Source of the DNA: Maratus speciosus | Lineage: Eukaryota > Arthropoda > Arachnida > Araneae > Salticidae | Reading direction: 5' to 3' | Assembly (NCBI GenBank): GCA_963932465.1 | Contig: OZ010795.1 | Span: 522,851,451-522,915,450 of the forward strand | Length of the DNA stretch: 64,000 nucleotides | Shown: positions 21,834-32,960 of the stretch, piece by piece | Layout: each line of letters starts with the position of its first letter | Numbering within the stretch: position 1 is the first letter of the stretch | Translations under genes and position numbers: made by a program | Notes under the pieces: generated by a model | What the model was told of the DNA's origin: nothing | The model's input: only the letters and a program-made list of their open reading frames with translations | Databases searched by the model: none

Positions 21834-23141
21834 CTATCCATTTAACGTGCCCGTATTAACTACTTTTCTTTGCGTGTTTTGGCTCCAATCTTGGTATTTA
21901 GTTTCTCGCCAATTTTGATTACTTTGCGGGTTATAATTTGAATAATTTTGTTGTGTTTTACTTCCCATGGTACAATTTTTACTCACGTGATCAGGTCTGC
22001 TACAATTATAACATATTATATGTGCCTCGTTTCTTCCATGGTTCACATTATGCCTATTGTCAACTTTGCGCCTTTTCGAATTGGCGTAGTCAGCCACTCT
22101 CGATCGTTTATCCTCAAAACTCCCACTTGTATTCCTTATAGCTTGTTTATTGCAAACCCTTCGTGCCGTTTCGTAAATATCTAATTTGTTTACTAATTCG
22201 TCTATCTTTTTTATTATTAACAATTCCTCTGCAAAATGTGTCTTTGTTTCCGCAGGTATATTATGCCTAATTTGATTAACTACAATTAATTCCGATAATT
22301 CCTCAAAGCTATCTATTTCAAGGCCGTCGATCCATTGTTTAAAATATACCTTGATCTCATAAGCGAAATCGCGCCAATTAGCCGATGGCTCTTTTTTGAG
22401 TGAGAAAAATTTCAGCCTAAACTCTTCTGGCGATAGTTTGTACCGTTTTAAAAGAATACTTTTTATATAGTCACAATCTTGCATTTCGGGTTCACTCTCC
22501 CTGGTTATTATATTAATCACATCTAATGGCATTAGGTTAATTGAATAGTTGACCCATTCTTTTTTATCAATGCCCGTTTGCGCCATTTGCCTTTCATACA
22601 TAGCCAAGTATAAACTAATATCATTTGTACTATCGTATTTTGTTAATCATCTAAGCAATTCATATTGCTTACCTGGATTTGTCCTTGTGTCCACATCGAT
22701 GTGATGTCTTGAATTTTCTTGTAGTTGTATTTTCTTAATCTCAAATTCTCTTTCGCGATCTTTTTCTTCCAATTCTATTCTCCATTTTCTCTCTTCCATT
22801 TCCATTTTCAGTTTCTTTTCTTCAAGTTCCGATTGCGCTTTTAGTTTCTTTTCTTCAGTCTTTGCTCTTAATTTCTTTTCTTCAAGTTCCGATTGCGCTT
22901 TTAGTTTCTTTTCTTCAGGCTCTGCTCTTAATTTCTTTTCTTCATGTTCCGATTCCGCTTGCGCTTTTCTAGCTGCCACAATTACTTCTAGGCGGTCCTT
23001 TATAAAATCTTCATTGTATTCTTCCCAGTTTTTAATTAGCTTTATTAGGACATGGATTGTCGGTTTTTCTGGTGGTTGAATTCCGCATTCCTCACAGAGA
23101 TCTATTAGATCAATTTTTTTAGCTTTATTTAAGGATCCCAT
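21834..23141 (-). pseudogene. gag of the Ty3/gypsy element
   Basis: Starting at an ATG at 23141, about 435 codons form the capsid precursor. Residues about 60-145 are a charged coiled coil built from repeats such as EEKKLKAQSELEEKKLRA, an N-terminal style I associate with spider gypsy elements. After a TGA at codon 165 the same frame continues into a capsid-like region (WVNYSINLMPLDVINII, NWRDFAYEIKVYFKQW) and a CCHC zinc knuckle, CYNCSRPDHVSKNC (21972-22013), which would bind the genomic RNA. The frame ends in TAG at 21834-21836 and then reads on into protease in the same frame. That TAG could be a read-through signal, but given six other lesions it is more simply decay. Confidence 0.92.
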
Positions 23142-23188
23142 GTTTTCGATTAATATTTGACTAACTATTCCACTACTAGTTGCTTAAT

Positions 23189-23208
23189 ATCCCGGCATCG
23201 AGCCCCCA
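23189..23208 (-). other. Primer-binding site, tRNA-Pro-like
   Basis: Four bases inside the 5' LTR, the minus strand reads TGGGGGCTCGATGCCGGGAT. The first ten bases match the complement of the tRNA-Pro 3' end, including CCA. The following CCGGGAT also fits, but displaced by two bases. Priming by tRNA-Pro is likely but not certain. Confidence 0.6.
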
Positions 23209-23212
23209 AATT

Positions 23213-23620
23213 TGTAGAAGTTATTGTTTGTAAAATGTTGATATATAGATGATTTGAATAAGTAGACGTTTGAATCACAACACGTACACTTTAATACAAT
23301 TCTATAAGGGTAACTTTACATCACTTTTCTAAATACAACACCTTTCTTACTTAAAACTTACAACATATTTCTTTACGAATAATTTTATTAGGCTTAACAA
23401 TACCTTCCTTGGCCTCTCATAAGCCGCTGCTTCATGCACAACATTATTTTTTAGACTGACTCTTTCCTAACTTTTGAATATGTCCAAACCTTGATCTCGT
23501 GATCGTGAATTTTTATAACTCGTGCTTTCAAATCATGGATAATAAAAATATCAAAGCGTCAGTTAATTTGCTGATCATACAGGTCGTAAAGAAAATAAAG
23601 TATGTTTAAATTCAAATCCT

Positions 23621-23623
<3 letters not shown>
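23213..23623 (-). repeat. 5' LTR (right copy)
   Basis: This LTR is 411 bp with the same TGTAG...CTACA termini as the left copy. It lacks the 11-bp atcgttgatac segment. It should have supplied the promoter for the element. Confidence 0.93.

Positions 23624-23680
<57 letters not shown>
23624..23680. repeat. (CA)n(TA)n microsatellite
   Basis: A compound dinucleotide run bridges the retrotransposon and the next element. A (TA)n run also precedes the left LTR, so the retrotransposon probably landed in a dinucleotide tract, and later slippage would have erased its target duplication. Confidence 0.9.
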
Positions 23681-23681
<1 letters not shown>

Positions 23682-23684
<3 letters not shown>

Positions 23685-25384
23685 AAGTGGGGACAAATTC
23701 CGCAGAGATTGTGTAGGCGACACTAGCGTTCACTAGACCAATTTTCGAAGTTCGTAGTGTTCCTCCGTGCTGTGTGATGTGTTGTAAGCGTTTCCACCGC
23801 TTAATTTTCAGTATTTACATATTTATGCCAGTTTTTTATGAATCGAACCTGAGTGGTAAGTTGCTAAAATTATTCTAATAAAGTTTTATTACATACTTAA
23901 AAAAAAATAAACAACGATTTCATCCCAAAATCGATTGCAACTATTGACTAGATCCTCGCAGAATACAGACATGGGCTTGCCTTTCTCTCGCGTCAATCAC
24001 ATGACACAAAATGGCGACGCGGCAACATACTCGCCACTATAGGACAGATGCCGCACCGAGGTTGAGGGACAGATGCCGCAAAATATAATTTGGTTTTTCG
24101 GTTAAATAAATACATCACTGCGATATAAGTAGAACTTACATTTAAATGAATGTATATTAGCGCATTCTGCTACTTATCAAAATTGTCTCAGCAATATTGT
24201 TGTTTCAACATGCTTGAATAAGAAAAACGTAGGCCGTTTACAATTCTGGCAATCTAAACTGTTAAACAAAATATCTCCTACCTTAGTGGTCAAAAGACCT
24301 ATACAGCCAAGTAAGAGAAAGTAAAAGGATGCAAATATTACAAGAACAGACTTTAAAAACAACAAAAAAGAAGAAATAAATGAGAAGCAAAAGAAACTAG
24401 AAAGCGTCAAAAAATGACAACATGGCGGAAGTAAAATATGTAAAAAAAGGGAAAAATCAACTTGAAAACGCCTTACTTGAGAAAAAACCTAAAATATGAG
24501 TCATCTTCCGATAATGGGAAATTGTTCCTCTTATGGAATCTGAGGGCAGAACTGGACTGGAATTTGATGACTGTGCATATGTTGTGTGGCTGGAGTCTTA
24601 TCAAGGAGCAAAGTCTAAAAAAAACAGGATTCAGTGCATCAAATTCAATCATTAACTGCATGAAAAACGCTTACTTTACTTTTGCAAAGGATAGTGTGGT
24701 GTGATTGTGGGCGAATGGAAATACAAAATCAAAGAATGAGAAGAAAGGCCAAAAATAAACAGACTAGGACCTAAATAGAATAAAACTAATATTTACATTA
24801 AGAGCAAACCTCAATGTTCGCCTGGATGTAAACCAGTGATTTATATCTTTTTTTTGGAATTATGCTGTCTGTTGTTTCCAGTAATTATGCTATCCATTCA
24901 TGTAAATTCAAATGATTTTCTTTTCATTTTCACTTTTTGTCTTAAGTTTTGTTTATAGAGATTATACTTTTGCATTTTCTTTAAACTTTTCACAATTTAG
25001 TGATATATATATAATTTTTTGTAAGTTTACTGTTATTTATTTTCATTTTAAGTAGTTTGAGAGAAGAAAAATGTGATTTGCTTGAAAAAAAAAATAAACA
25101 GCCTAGCATTTTTCTCTATGCGGCATCTGTCCCGCACCCCATGCGGCATCTGTCCCGCACCCCATGCGGCATCTTATCCAGCACATAAAAAATGATGTTA
25201 AAAAGGGACCTATGAGAAAATAATTATGCCTACTTTATTAACAGTTTTTTAACGTGTTTAACATAGAAATTAGATTCCAAAGGGTTTGATCAGTGATTTG
25301 TGTGGTACTTAGTTTGTTGTTTTTTGCTTTATTGCACATTTTACAAAATGAAAAAAAAAACTGCGGCATCTGTCCGCACTTTAC
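23682..25384. mobile_element. TA-flanked DNA transposon (Tc1/mariner-pogo-like), transposase deleted
   Basis: TA at 23680-23681 and 25385-25386 flanks termini GTAAAGTGGGGACAAATTCC and, in reverse complement, GTAAAGTGCGGACAGATGCC. Subterminal copies of ggacagatgccgca lie at 24042-24080 on the left and, inverted, at 25129-25180 and 25361-25378 on the right, as expected for transposase-binding arrays. At 24422 a short frame begins MAEVKYVKKGKNQLENAL, which resembles the start of a psq-type helix-turn-helix of pogo-like transposases, but it stops after 25 codons. Frames further on (24462-24704) show no catalytic motif. It must have been mobilised in trans. Confidence 0.7.
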
Positions 25385-25412
25385 TATATATATCAGGTAT
25401 ATTAGATGTCTG

Positions 25413-25873
25413 TATACCGGGTGTCCCAAAAAGAACTGACTCATTTTAAAATTCAATAATTTGCAAACGGTGACAGATATTAAAACAATTCTTGCAGGAG
25501 GGTTATGCATAAGGTCAAAAGTTTTATTACAGTGATTTTCAATTTTAGTTCGATTTACAAACAATAGATGGCGCTGTAAGCAATAGTCGCTAAATACAGG
25601 CTCGATTTTTGGTCCTTTATCTTGTTCCATGCAGAAAAATGAGATGGAAATGTATTATCCGGGCCACGAAGTACCAAAAATCGAGCCTGAATTTAGCGAC
25701 TGTTGCTTACAGCGCCATCTAATGTTTGTAAATCGAACTAAAATTGAAAATCACTGTAATAAAACTTTTGACCTTATGCATAACCCTCCTGCAAGATTTT
25801 TTTTAATATCTGTCACCGTTTGCAAGTTATTGAATTTTAAAATCAGTCAGTCCTTTTTGGGACACCCGGTATA
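25413..25873. mobile_element. Long palindromic MITE, ACCGGGTGTCCC ends
   Basis: Arms of about 200 bp (25413-25614 and 25669-25873) are near-perfect inverted copies around a 55-bp loop. The ends read tataccgggtgtccc, with TA at each edge, consistent with a Tc1/mariner-type TA target. The two frames of 84 and 130 codons on opposite strands translate to the same mirrored peptide (FVNRTKIENHCNKTFDLMHN) and are products of the palindrome, not genes. Confidence 0.88.
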
Positions 25874-26340
25874 TTCATTTTAATATCTAAGATTAACATG
25901 CATGTTTTATTCTTTTGTTGCAGAATATAAAATAAATTGAAATATAGAAAGTAAAAAAAAAAAAAAAAAAAATAGTTTCACGTAAAGAGGTGTTATAAAA
26001 ACTAATGTTCCTAGATCTGGAGCGAAGAGGCTCAATGCGGTCGTTCCATGTGCATCGCGTAGCAGTCCTGAGTCCCAAACGGGACCAAATGACGCCCGAC
26101 CGTCGCGAGTGCAACCCGAAACGACTGAAACCGAACGACTGAACAGGACAGATACAAAGTCCACACTCAGCGCAAAGTAGCTAACCAGACCAGGGCACCA
26201 CCAAAACGTGGGCGACTGCCACCACCAAAACTCAGTCGAACAGCCGACACCGCACGCACAAAAGCATAAGCAGCAAAAGCAGCCTGAACCACATCTCATA
26301 GCTTGAGACCCAGTCTTCAAGGAGGACTTAGCATGAAAAG
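25874..26340. other. A-run and GC-rich island of about 330 bp
   Basis: After an A-run near 25952-25971 the sequence turns markedly GC-rich (about 26010-26330) in an AT-rich setting. A 137-codon minus-strand frame spans it (Cys/Trp-rich start), and it has no domain I recognise. It may be the 5' untranslated region of a LINE or a fragment of a host exon or CpG-rich promoter. No splice-site or start context settles this. Confidence 0.4.
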
Positions 26341-26789
26341 TGACCCGAATTATCGTTACTCAAAAGGAAAAACTAAAGAGGCGATATAAGCTACATGATT
26401 ATATGAGGGTGCAAAATGGTATAACGTACTACTCAGTAAAATATTTACGAATGATTATTTTACGAAAGTGATGACTTCTATATGATTTTAATGCAATTTT
26501 TGCCTTTCAGTAAAGCATCAAAAAATTAAATATGGATACAAAAGGGTTACTAAATGTGGGAATAAAATAAATGCCGATAGAGAAAATAAAATTATGTAGG
26601 AAAACTTTGTATTACAATATCTTATATAATTGTGTTAATGTAAAATTCATTTTTTCATAAAAATAGGATTACGTACCTTGGTGTATGATTTTTTTTTTTA
26701 ATCGAATTTAATCTTTTTTCGTCAATGTTTTTCATCGTCTACGCGAAAAAATTTTAAAATCATAAATATGTTTTATAACCGGACACTAC
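26341..26789. other. AT-rich stretch without a gene
   Basis: I see no gene, RNA or repeat structure here. Confidence 0.5.
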
Positions 26790-27150
26790 AACCAACAAAA
26801 AGATTATATAAATCCCTTTCTATCTTACAGGATCATAGAAATACTTTTGTATGAGATTCTTCTCTATTTTTAATGATTTTACTTTATCCTATTTGAAGAA
26901 AACCACAAATAGGTTTCTCTGTATATATTTTATCTCTTTTTCTCGGCATCATATTTCTGTCATATATATAGAAAAAGGCTTCTCCATTAAAGCTTCAAAA
27001 AATAGGATACAAGAGCACTAGAGAGATTTATAGTATTTTTCTCGTCAATCAATATCAAATATATTTGCGAAAGATTTAGATTATAGTTCCTCATACACAG
27101 AATTGTGTTTAATCATACCCAAATAAAATGACAGAATTTGTTTCTAAACG
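26790..27150. repeat. Dispersed repeat, copy 1 (partner at 44090-44510)
   Basis: Shared in the same order with 44090-44510: cctttctatctt, tctatttttaatg, gcatcatattt, taaagcttc, aataggata and gatttat. The match is gapped and diverged, and non-coding in both places. The partner copy has an extra 31-base T-run. Confidence 0.55.
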
Positions 27151-27221
27151 AATGTTACTTGTTTGGAGAAGTAACAAAAATATTTCTCGCCATAAAAGTA
27201 AATTTAGGATACTTATTTTAT

Positions 27222-27726
27222 GCGCGTTTGTAATTATATAAATACGGAGCACCTATGGTCATCGTCTGGCCCGTCCGTCTGTCTGTCCGTCCGCAGGTAA
27301 CAGAGCAAAAAATTATCTATCGAATGATTTGAAATTTATTATATAAAATTGTTGTAGAATTTTGTCAAGTCATTTCAAATTTTGTGAAAATCAATAAAAA
27401 CATATTATTAAAAGTTTTTTTATTCTATTAAACATAATTAATCCTATCATACATAATTAATTCATTGATATTCCATTATAGGTAATGATTCTATATTGCC
27501 GCGGTGATTATTCTATTAAATGCTATCATACGTAATTAATTCAATGATATCCTATGATATTTAATGATTCTCGTCCTATTTAAAATTCAGTCCTATTATT
27601 TACGTATTACTGAATTCAATTATATAATCGTAATGAATTTTGTATTCATGCATTTCTGCAAAAGAGTGCAACAGCTATTTCACCAACATCTGAATATTTA
27701 TAAAACTAGTTATAGTACGAATGCAC
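27222..27726. mobile_element. GGTGCGTTCGTA-type element, copy 2
   Basis: The head gcgcgtttgtaattatataa, a short gtccgtctgtctgtccgtcc run, gtaacagagcaaaaa and the tail aaaactagttatagtacgaa parallel the element at 6583-7647. It has only one copy of the 173-bp-type unit and, instead, a diverged pair of ctatcata(c)(a/g)taattaattca segments (about 27448 and 27527). No frame of interest. Confidence 0.72.
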
Positions 27727-28340
27727 ATCGTTTCTCATGTTTGACGTACAATTTTTATTTTTTTGTGTGTTATTTTTAGTGTTATTTTTTAGTGTAATTT
27801 TAAATTGAAAAAAAAAATGTGTGTTTGCATTTTTTTTATTTGTATATTTTTTATTAATAATAAATTACGTTTGTAACTTTTACTTATTTGTTCACAAAAA
27901 ATTCTATTGTTTTATGTAATGTATATATATTAGATTCACAAATTTATTTATTTTCAAAGTAATAATTTCCATGCATGTATATTGTATACTTATAAAGAAT
28001 ACGTTTAGACTGACAATGTACAAGGTATCTAAAATATCTGTGTGCAAACTCGGATTGATATAGTAAACACAAAAAAAAAAAAAAAAATGTAAAGGAAATA
28101 ATTGTCTCAATATGCGTAATCTGTCATGAATATAGGTTGTTTCACCCCTTGCTGAGCGCGGAATTCCATTCATAACCTAAAATGTTTGGAGATGCTTATT
28201 GACATGTGTAACAGAATAACTTTACTCTGCATATAAAGTGATGTTACCACATAGAGTGGGGTACAATTGCAAGAAAACCATGATATATACTGTGATTTAC
28301 ATTCTGAATTTCGGAAAGTCTAAATAAGTAGTCTTTTTAT
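27727..28340. other. AT-rich stretch without a gene
   Basis: No gene seen. It contains an A-run at about 28072-28087. The 89-codon minus frame has no recognisable content. Confidence 0.5.
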
Positions 28341-29060
28341 GCGTATCTTGAACATTTATAGAAATTTTTCAAAAACTATCGCATTTCTTAGAAGCAGAAG
28401 TAAGTTTTTTGCAAAATACCGTTACAATATATTTGATATTGTTAAATTCTTGAACGAAATGGTTCGGAGTGAAATATCTTGTATTGATGACTGACTACGA
28501 ATAGGAAAGCATTATTATGTTAAGCCAAACGTATCTGGTTCTAATTCTGCCTTGTACGTTGTTCACTCAATTGGAAAAATGCAACTCATATTAATTATTT
28601 TTCAAATTTGAATAATTGTATTAAAATAAAAAATATATATATTGTTGAACAAATAATTTAATCCATGTGAATCCCCGCAATGTACATGAAATATGACCAG
28701 TACGCTTATCTTGAACATTTACAGAAATTCTTCAAAATGTTAGAAGCAGAAGTAAGTTTTTCCAAATACCGTTACAGTATATTTGATATTATTAAAGTCC
28801 TGAACGAAATGGTTCGGAGTGAAACGAATTGTATTGATGACTGAATACGAATAGAGGAGTATTATTATGTTAAGCCAAACTTACCTGGTTCTAATCCTGT
28901 CTTGTACGTTGTTCACTCAGTTAGAAAAATTCAACTCGGAAATTCAAATATTTTTCAGTTAGAAAAATTGTATTAAAAGAAAAAAATATACTGCTGAACA
29001 AATATATTTAATGCATAAGGATCATCGCAATGTATATAAAATATAACCAGAATGTAAATC
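28341..29060. repeat. Tandem duplication, unit about 363 bp
   Basis: Two head-to-tail copies begin gcgtatcttgaacattt at 28341 and gcttatcttgaacattt at 28704. They share gaagcagaagtaagtttt, gaacgaaatggttcggagtg and cttgtacgttgttcactca. Differences are scattered substitutions and small gaps. No conserved frame. Confidence 0.85.
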
Positions 29061-29813
29061 TAATATTAATTAATTAAACTTGTTAATGTAGTGAAACTAA
29101 TATCTGTTAACAGGTAATAGGTAACTTGAAGCCACAGCAGTGTTAAACGCAATGGAAGCATCACAAACTGAATAAAAGTTTACTTTATAGTTTCATATTT
29201 TAATTAAAAGCGGGAAAATAGACATTAATAAGATAAATGTAACAAAATGTAAATAAAATAAATGTTAAATCGAAAAGCAATACAACGATTACAGTCATTA
29301 GTTAAGGATTTTGCATGGAATCGTAAACAAAAAACGAGTCTAGTTTAATATAAGACTGAGAAGATGCAGTCTTTGAAGTTTTTCAGCGTTGAGATACTGC
29401 TTCCTTTGCGGAATAATTGTCACCATGTATATTTTTACCCGGGTGCCAAGAAGGGTTATGTGTTTCGCGCGCATCTGTATGTGTGGATTTCTTTATACAC
29501 TTGAAACATCCCAAAGTCTGAATGGATTTTAATGAATGAGGTCTCTATTGATTCGTCTTAACAGTCTAATGGTTATAGGCTAGATTTTGTTCTATAAATT
29601 CAAAATGACGGACGTAAAATGCAAAATGGCGGTAGAGATGAGACTTTTTTTACGCACCATATTAAGTGCCATATCATTGGATAAGTTTTTTCAAAATGAA
29701 GACGATGTTTCATTGACTATTTTACAGTCAGGAGCTCCGTTTAACTATTATACAACCTGGAAGTTGTGTAGGAAGGATTTCTAGCTTTACTGCAACTCTA
29801 GCCATCATACACA
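29061..29813. other. Stretch without a gene
   Basis: No supported gene. The 65-codon frame at 29587-29784 (MTDVKCKMAVEMRL) is mixed-composition and has no known domain or visible splice context. Confidence 0.45.
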
Positions 29814-29879
29814 TCCTATGTATAAACACTGTTTTGATGAGGCCTATAGGCCTCATCAAAACAGTCTTTATACATAGGA
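29814..29879. repeat. 66-bp near-perfect palindrome
   Basis: Two 33-bp arms with no loop and one mismatch (tcctatgtataaa(c/g)actg). The centre is ggcctataggcc. It could form a cruciform in DNA or a hairpin in RNA. Confidence 0.93.
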
Positions 29880-31152
29880 ACTAACAATTAAACACAACTT
29901 AAAAGTCATCAATATAAGTAAATGAAAAAAATAGGTAATATAAAAAATAGTTTCACATTGATGAGAAATAATTAATTAGTTCGCTTTTTACGCTGTCGGT
30001 TTTTTTTTTATTTTTTAAATTCAATTTTTACTTGTTCATCTTTGTTTATTGACACTAAATATGTCATTTCTCTAATTTTATTTCCCATAATAACAGTCGT
30101 TGGCTGCGTGATTCGGCCTTCTGAAAACATAACAAACCTTTGTAGTTAAAATTTTGTTTTTTTTTCTATAGAAGTGAATCCTTGGCAGATTCTTCTACAG
30201 TGTGTTATTTTTTTATCCTTTTTCATGTCGTATCATTAAGAGTCGTACATTATTGAGTTATCGATGTAAACTTAAAAAATCTACTTAGTAAAGATGTAAA
30301 AAATGATTCGCCGTATCATACATCTGCTAGAAGTGCTTCTAGATATTGCTCGCGATCCGCAAATAAATTCTTTCGGTCCTTTTCTGTAACCTCCAATTTT
30401 TTTTTTAATACATGTACGGTTTCTTTGTCAAAAATTAGACTCGTGTATTTTGAGGAAAGTTATTATTTTATGTGAACACAAGCGAATACTAATATAGGGA
30501 TTCAAAACAGGCATATTTAAAGCTTAGTGTCGGACACAGGAATTCCATAACTAGAAAAAGACGCATGCCAATTGATCGTGCTAGGAGACGTTGGCAGTGC
30601 GCAGATCTTAAATTTGTGTATACCTGCGCATAAAAAGAAAATAATTTACTCACTCACTTCAACCAAGCAAATAGCCAAATCAACGTTGCAATAAATATTA
30701 TCAATTTATATAAGGCACACATGATTCATAATAAAATAAAATTTAACTATTTTTTTTAATCGAATAAGTTATCTGAATTAAAATGTTAAAAAATAAACAA
30801 AGTTTTAAAAGGTAAAATAAGAAATTCAATATTGCATTTTGAAAGTAGTTGTATCTTCTAATAAAACAATTTTTTTAATAAATATTTTACAGAATTAAAT
30901 AAACAAATACACTTTACGGATATAACTTAATAAAAAGAGTTGATGCATGTATTACCATAAATTAATTTTCATTACATGCTAATTAAAATTTTGCGCAACG
31001 ACGAAATTAGTTATAATAATGAAATTATAATAATAATGAATATAATAATTAATATAATAATTAATATAATAATGAATGAATAAATGAAAAAAAATCAATT
31101 GTGAATATATTCATTTATATTTTATTGACTATTAAGTGATGTTGCTGCGTAA
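29880..31152. other. AT-rich stretch without a gene
   Basis: No gene. A low-complexity (ATAATA/ATTA)n region lies at 31010-31085. Confidence 0.5.
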
Positions 31153-31220
31153 TCTATTCTAATATTATAAAGAAGTAAAAATTGTTTGTTTGTGTGTTTG
31201 TTCAAGGTAATCTCTGGAGC

Positions 31221-32960
31221 TACCGAACCGATTTCAAAACTAATGGTATAAAAAACATGGTGTTAGTCTTAGAACATAGGCTATATTTTGTGTCGGTGCC
31301 ACTACCTCAAAGGAGCTGCAGGAGCAAGAAACCTTCTAAAAATGCGATTATTGTGTTACTTAAGGGCCTAGAAATATGAAATTTGGGATATTAGTTACTT
31401 ATCAGATATAAATTATGTCTAACAACATTTTCTAAAAATTTCGAAATGATAAAGGAGTGAAAATGCACAAAAAGCATTCTAAAAAACGTTCTAACTGGTG
31501 GTTTCTACACAATTTCAGGAAATACTAAACCGATTTAAAAAAATAATGGTGTCAAAATGATGGTGACAACCATTGCTCTAACATAAGTTGTGTTTTATGT
31601 CGGTGCCACTACACTGTTAAAAATTTGCAGCATTCTGGCAGGCCATTTGACCGTTTTTTCCGAAAACTGTTACGCAACCGTGATTTTAACACTATTCTGA
31701 CCATATTATTGGCCATTTTATGGTCAGAATATAGTTAAATTATGGTTATGAAACCGTTTTTTCAAAAAGCGGTCGAATGACCTGCCAGAATGCTGCAAAA
31801 TTTTTAACAGTGTACACCAAAGGGGTACAGGAGCAAAAAAAGTTCTAAAAATGCGATTTTTGCATTACTGAAGGGATTAGAAAAATGAAATTCGAAATAT
31901 TATTTACTTATTATGCATAAAGGATTTATAAGATCATTTCTTAAAAAATTTGAAATTTAAAAGGGGTAAAAATGCACAAAAAGCGTTTTATAAAACATTC
32001 TAAATGGTGGTTTCTACACAATGCCAGAAAATACCAAACCCATTTAATAAATAATGGTGTCAAAATGATAGAGACAACCGTTGCTCTAACATAAGCAGTC
32101 TTTTATGTCGTTGCCACAACCCCAGAGTGTGTACAGGAACAAAAAAGTTCTAAAAATGCGATTTTTTCCGTTACTGAAGGGCCTAAAAATATGAAATTTG
32201 AAATATTAGTTACTTATTAGCTATAAAGGATTTCTAAGTACAGCTGTTAAGAAATTCGAAATTAAAAAGTGGTGATAATGCGCGAAGAGGGTTCTAAAAA
32301 ACATTCTAAATGGCGATTTCTACTCAGTTTTGTGAAGTATCAAATCGATTTCAAAGTAATGGTTGTAAATTGATGGTGACAGATCTTGCTCTAACATAGG
32401 CTCTAATTTAAATTGTTGGTGATAGAATTTACTCAAACATAAGCTATATTTTATTTCTGTGCCACTACCACCAGAGGGTTGCAGGAGCAAAAAAACTTTC
32501 TAAATTGCGATATTTTGTGATACTGAAGAGCCTAGAAACTATAAATATGGCTTGGTAGTTACTTATAAATTATAAATGCTCTCGAAGGGCTGTCGAAAAT
32601 AAATTCGAATTACAAAGAGGTGAAGCGAAGGGGAGGTGCGAAAATCTTTCTAGAATAGTCCTAAATTACGATTTCTATGTAATTTCAGGGAATATAAACC
32701 GATTATAAAAGTAATAGTTGCGAATCAATGGTAGCAGTCTCTGATCCTACACAGAATATATTTTATGCCGATGATTCTACCACCTGAGGTTCACAGGAAC
32801 AACACACATTCTAAAAAAGGCCTTTAAGGGCTTTCTAAATTACGTTTATGTGGAATATTAGGAAATAACAGACCGATTTCAAAGTTAATATTGGCAAATT
32901 AATGGTGACAGTTCCTATTTCAGCATAGTCCTTTACGTTGAGAGAGGTGGTAGGACTTGG
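31221..32960. repeat. Degenerate 305-bp tandem array inside Helitron 1
   Basis: The ac(c/t)(g/a)aaccgattt-type box occurs at about 31221, 31526, 32034, 32339, 32694 and 32868. Spacings are 305, 508, 305, 355 and 174. The 508-bp gap equals 305 plus the 203 bp added by the MITE and its TA duplication. Units share ctctaacata, tgtcggtgccactac and gttctaaaaatgcgat. Confidence 0.82.
31612..31812. mobile_element. TA-flanked MITE, CACTGTTAAAAATTTGCAG ends, copy 1
   Basis: Inverted ends of about 40 bp (cactgttaaaaatttgcagc, then attctggcagg) bound 201 bp. TA duplications sit at 31610-31611 and 31813-31814. The interruption of the 305-bp array proves a later insertion. A second copy lies at 60203-60404. 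Confidence 0.9.

Larger units (their letters stand above)
18155..23623 (-). mobile_element. Ty3/gypsy LTR retrotransposon, complete but decayed
   Basis: A 5.47-kb element lies on the minus strand, with LTRs at both ends, a primer-binding site, and Gag, protease, reverse transcriptase, RNase H and integrase in the Ty3/gypsy order. Gag and Pol share one reading frame over most of their length (ATG at 23141, last stop at 18753-18755). Damage I can read: TGA at 22647-22649 in gag, TAG at 21834-21836 between Gag and protease, a frameshift in the T-run 21110-21116, a compensating frameshift near 20889-20896, TGA at 20766-20768, TAG at 20436-20438 and TAA at 19422-19424. No env-like frame is present. 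It sits between a (TA)n run and a (CA)n(TA)n run, and no short target duplication is readable. Confidence 0.95.

Noticed and set aside
21834..21836. Firm call of stop-codon read-through between Gag and Pol
   Set aside because: Several other stops of the same kind disrupt the element, so decay is the simpler explanation unless sister copies share the TAG.
18150..23628. Target-site duplication of the LTR retrotransposon
   Set aside because: Flanking bases are dinucleotide repeats that differ (TA versus CA), so no duplication can be claimed.
24462..24704. 80-codon frame as a transposase
   Set aside because: No DDE or helix-turn-helix motif in this frame; the similarity to a pogo-like start is only in the short frame at 24422.
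25238..25883. Two opposed frames with nearly the same peptide
   Set aside because: They mirror each other because the DNA is a long palindrome; there are no gene features.
25907..26320. 137-codon minus-strand frame as a gene
   Set aside because: No recognisable domain, and it runs into a homopolymer. Kept only as a GC-rich island.
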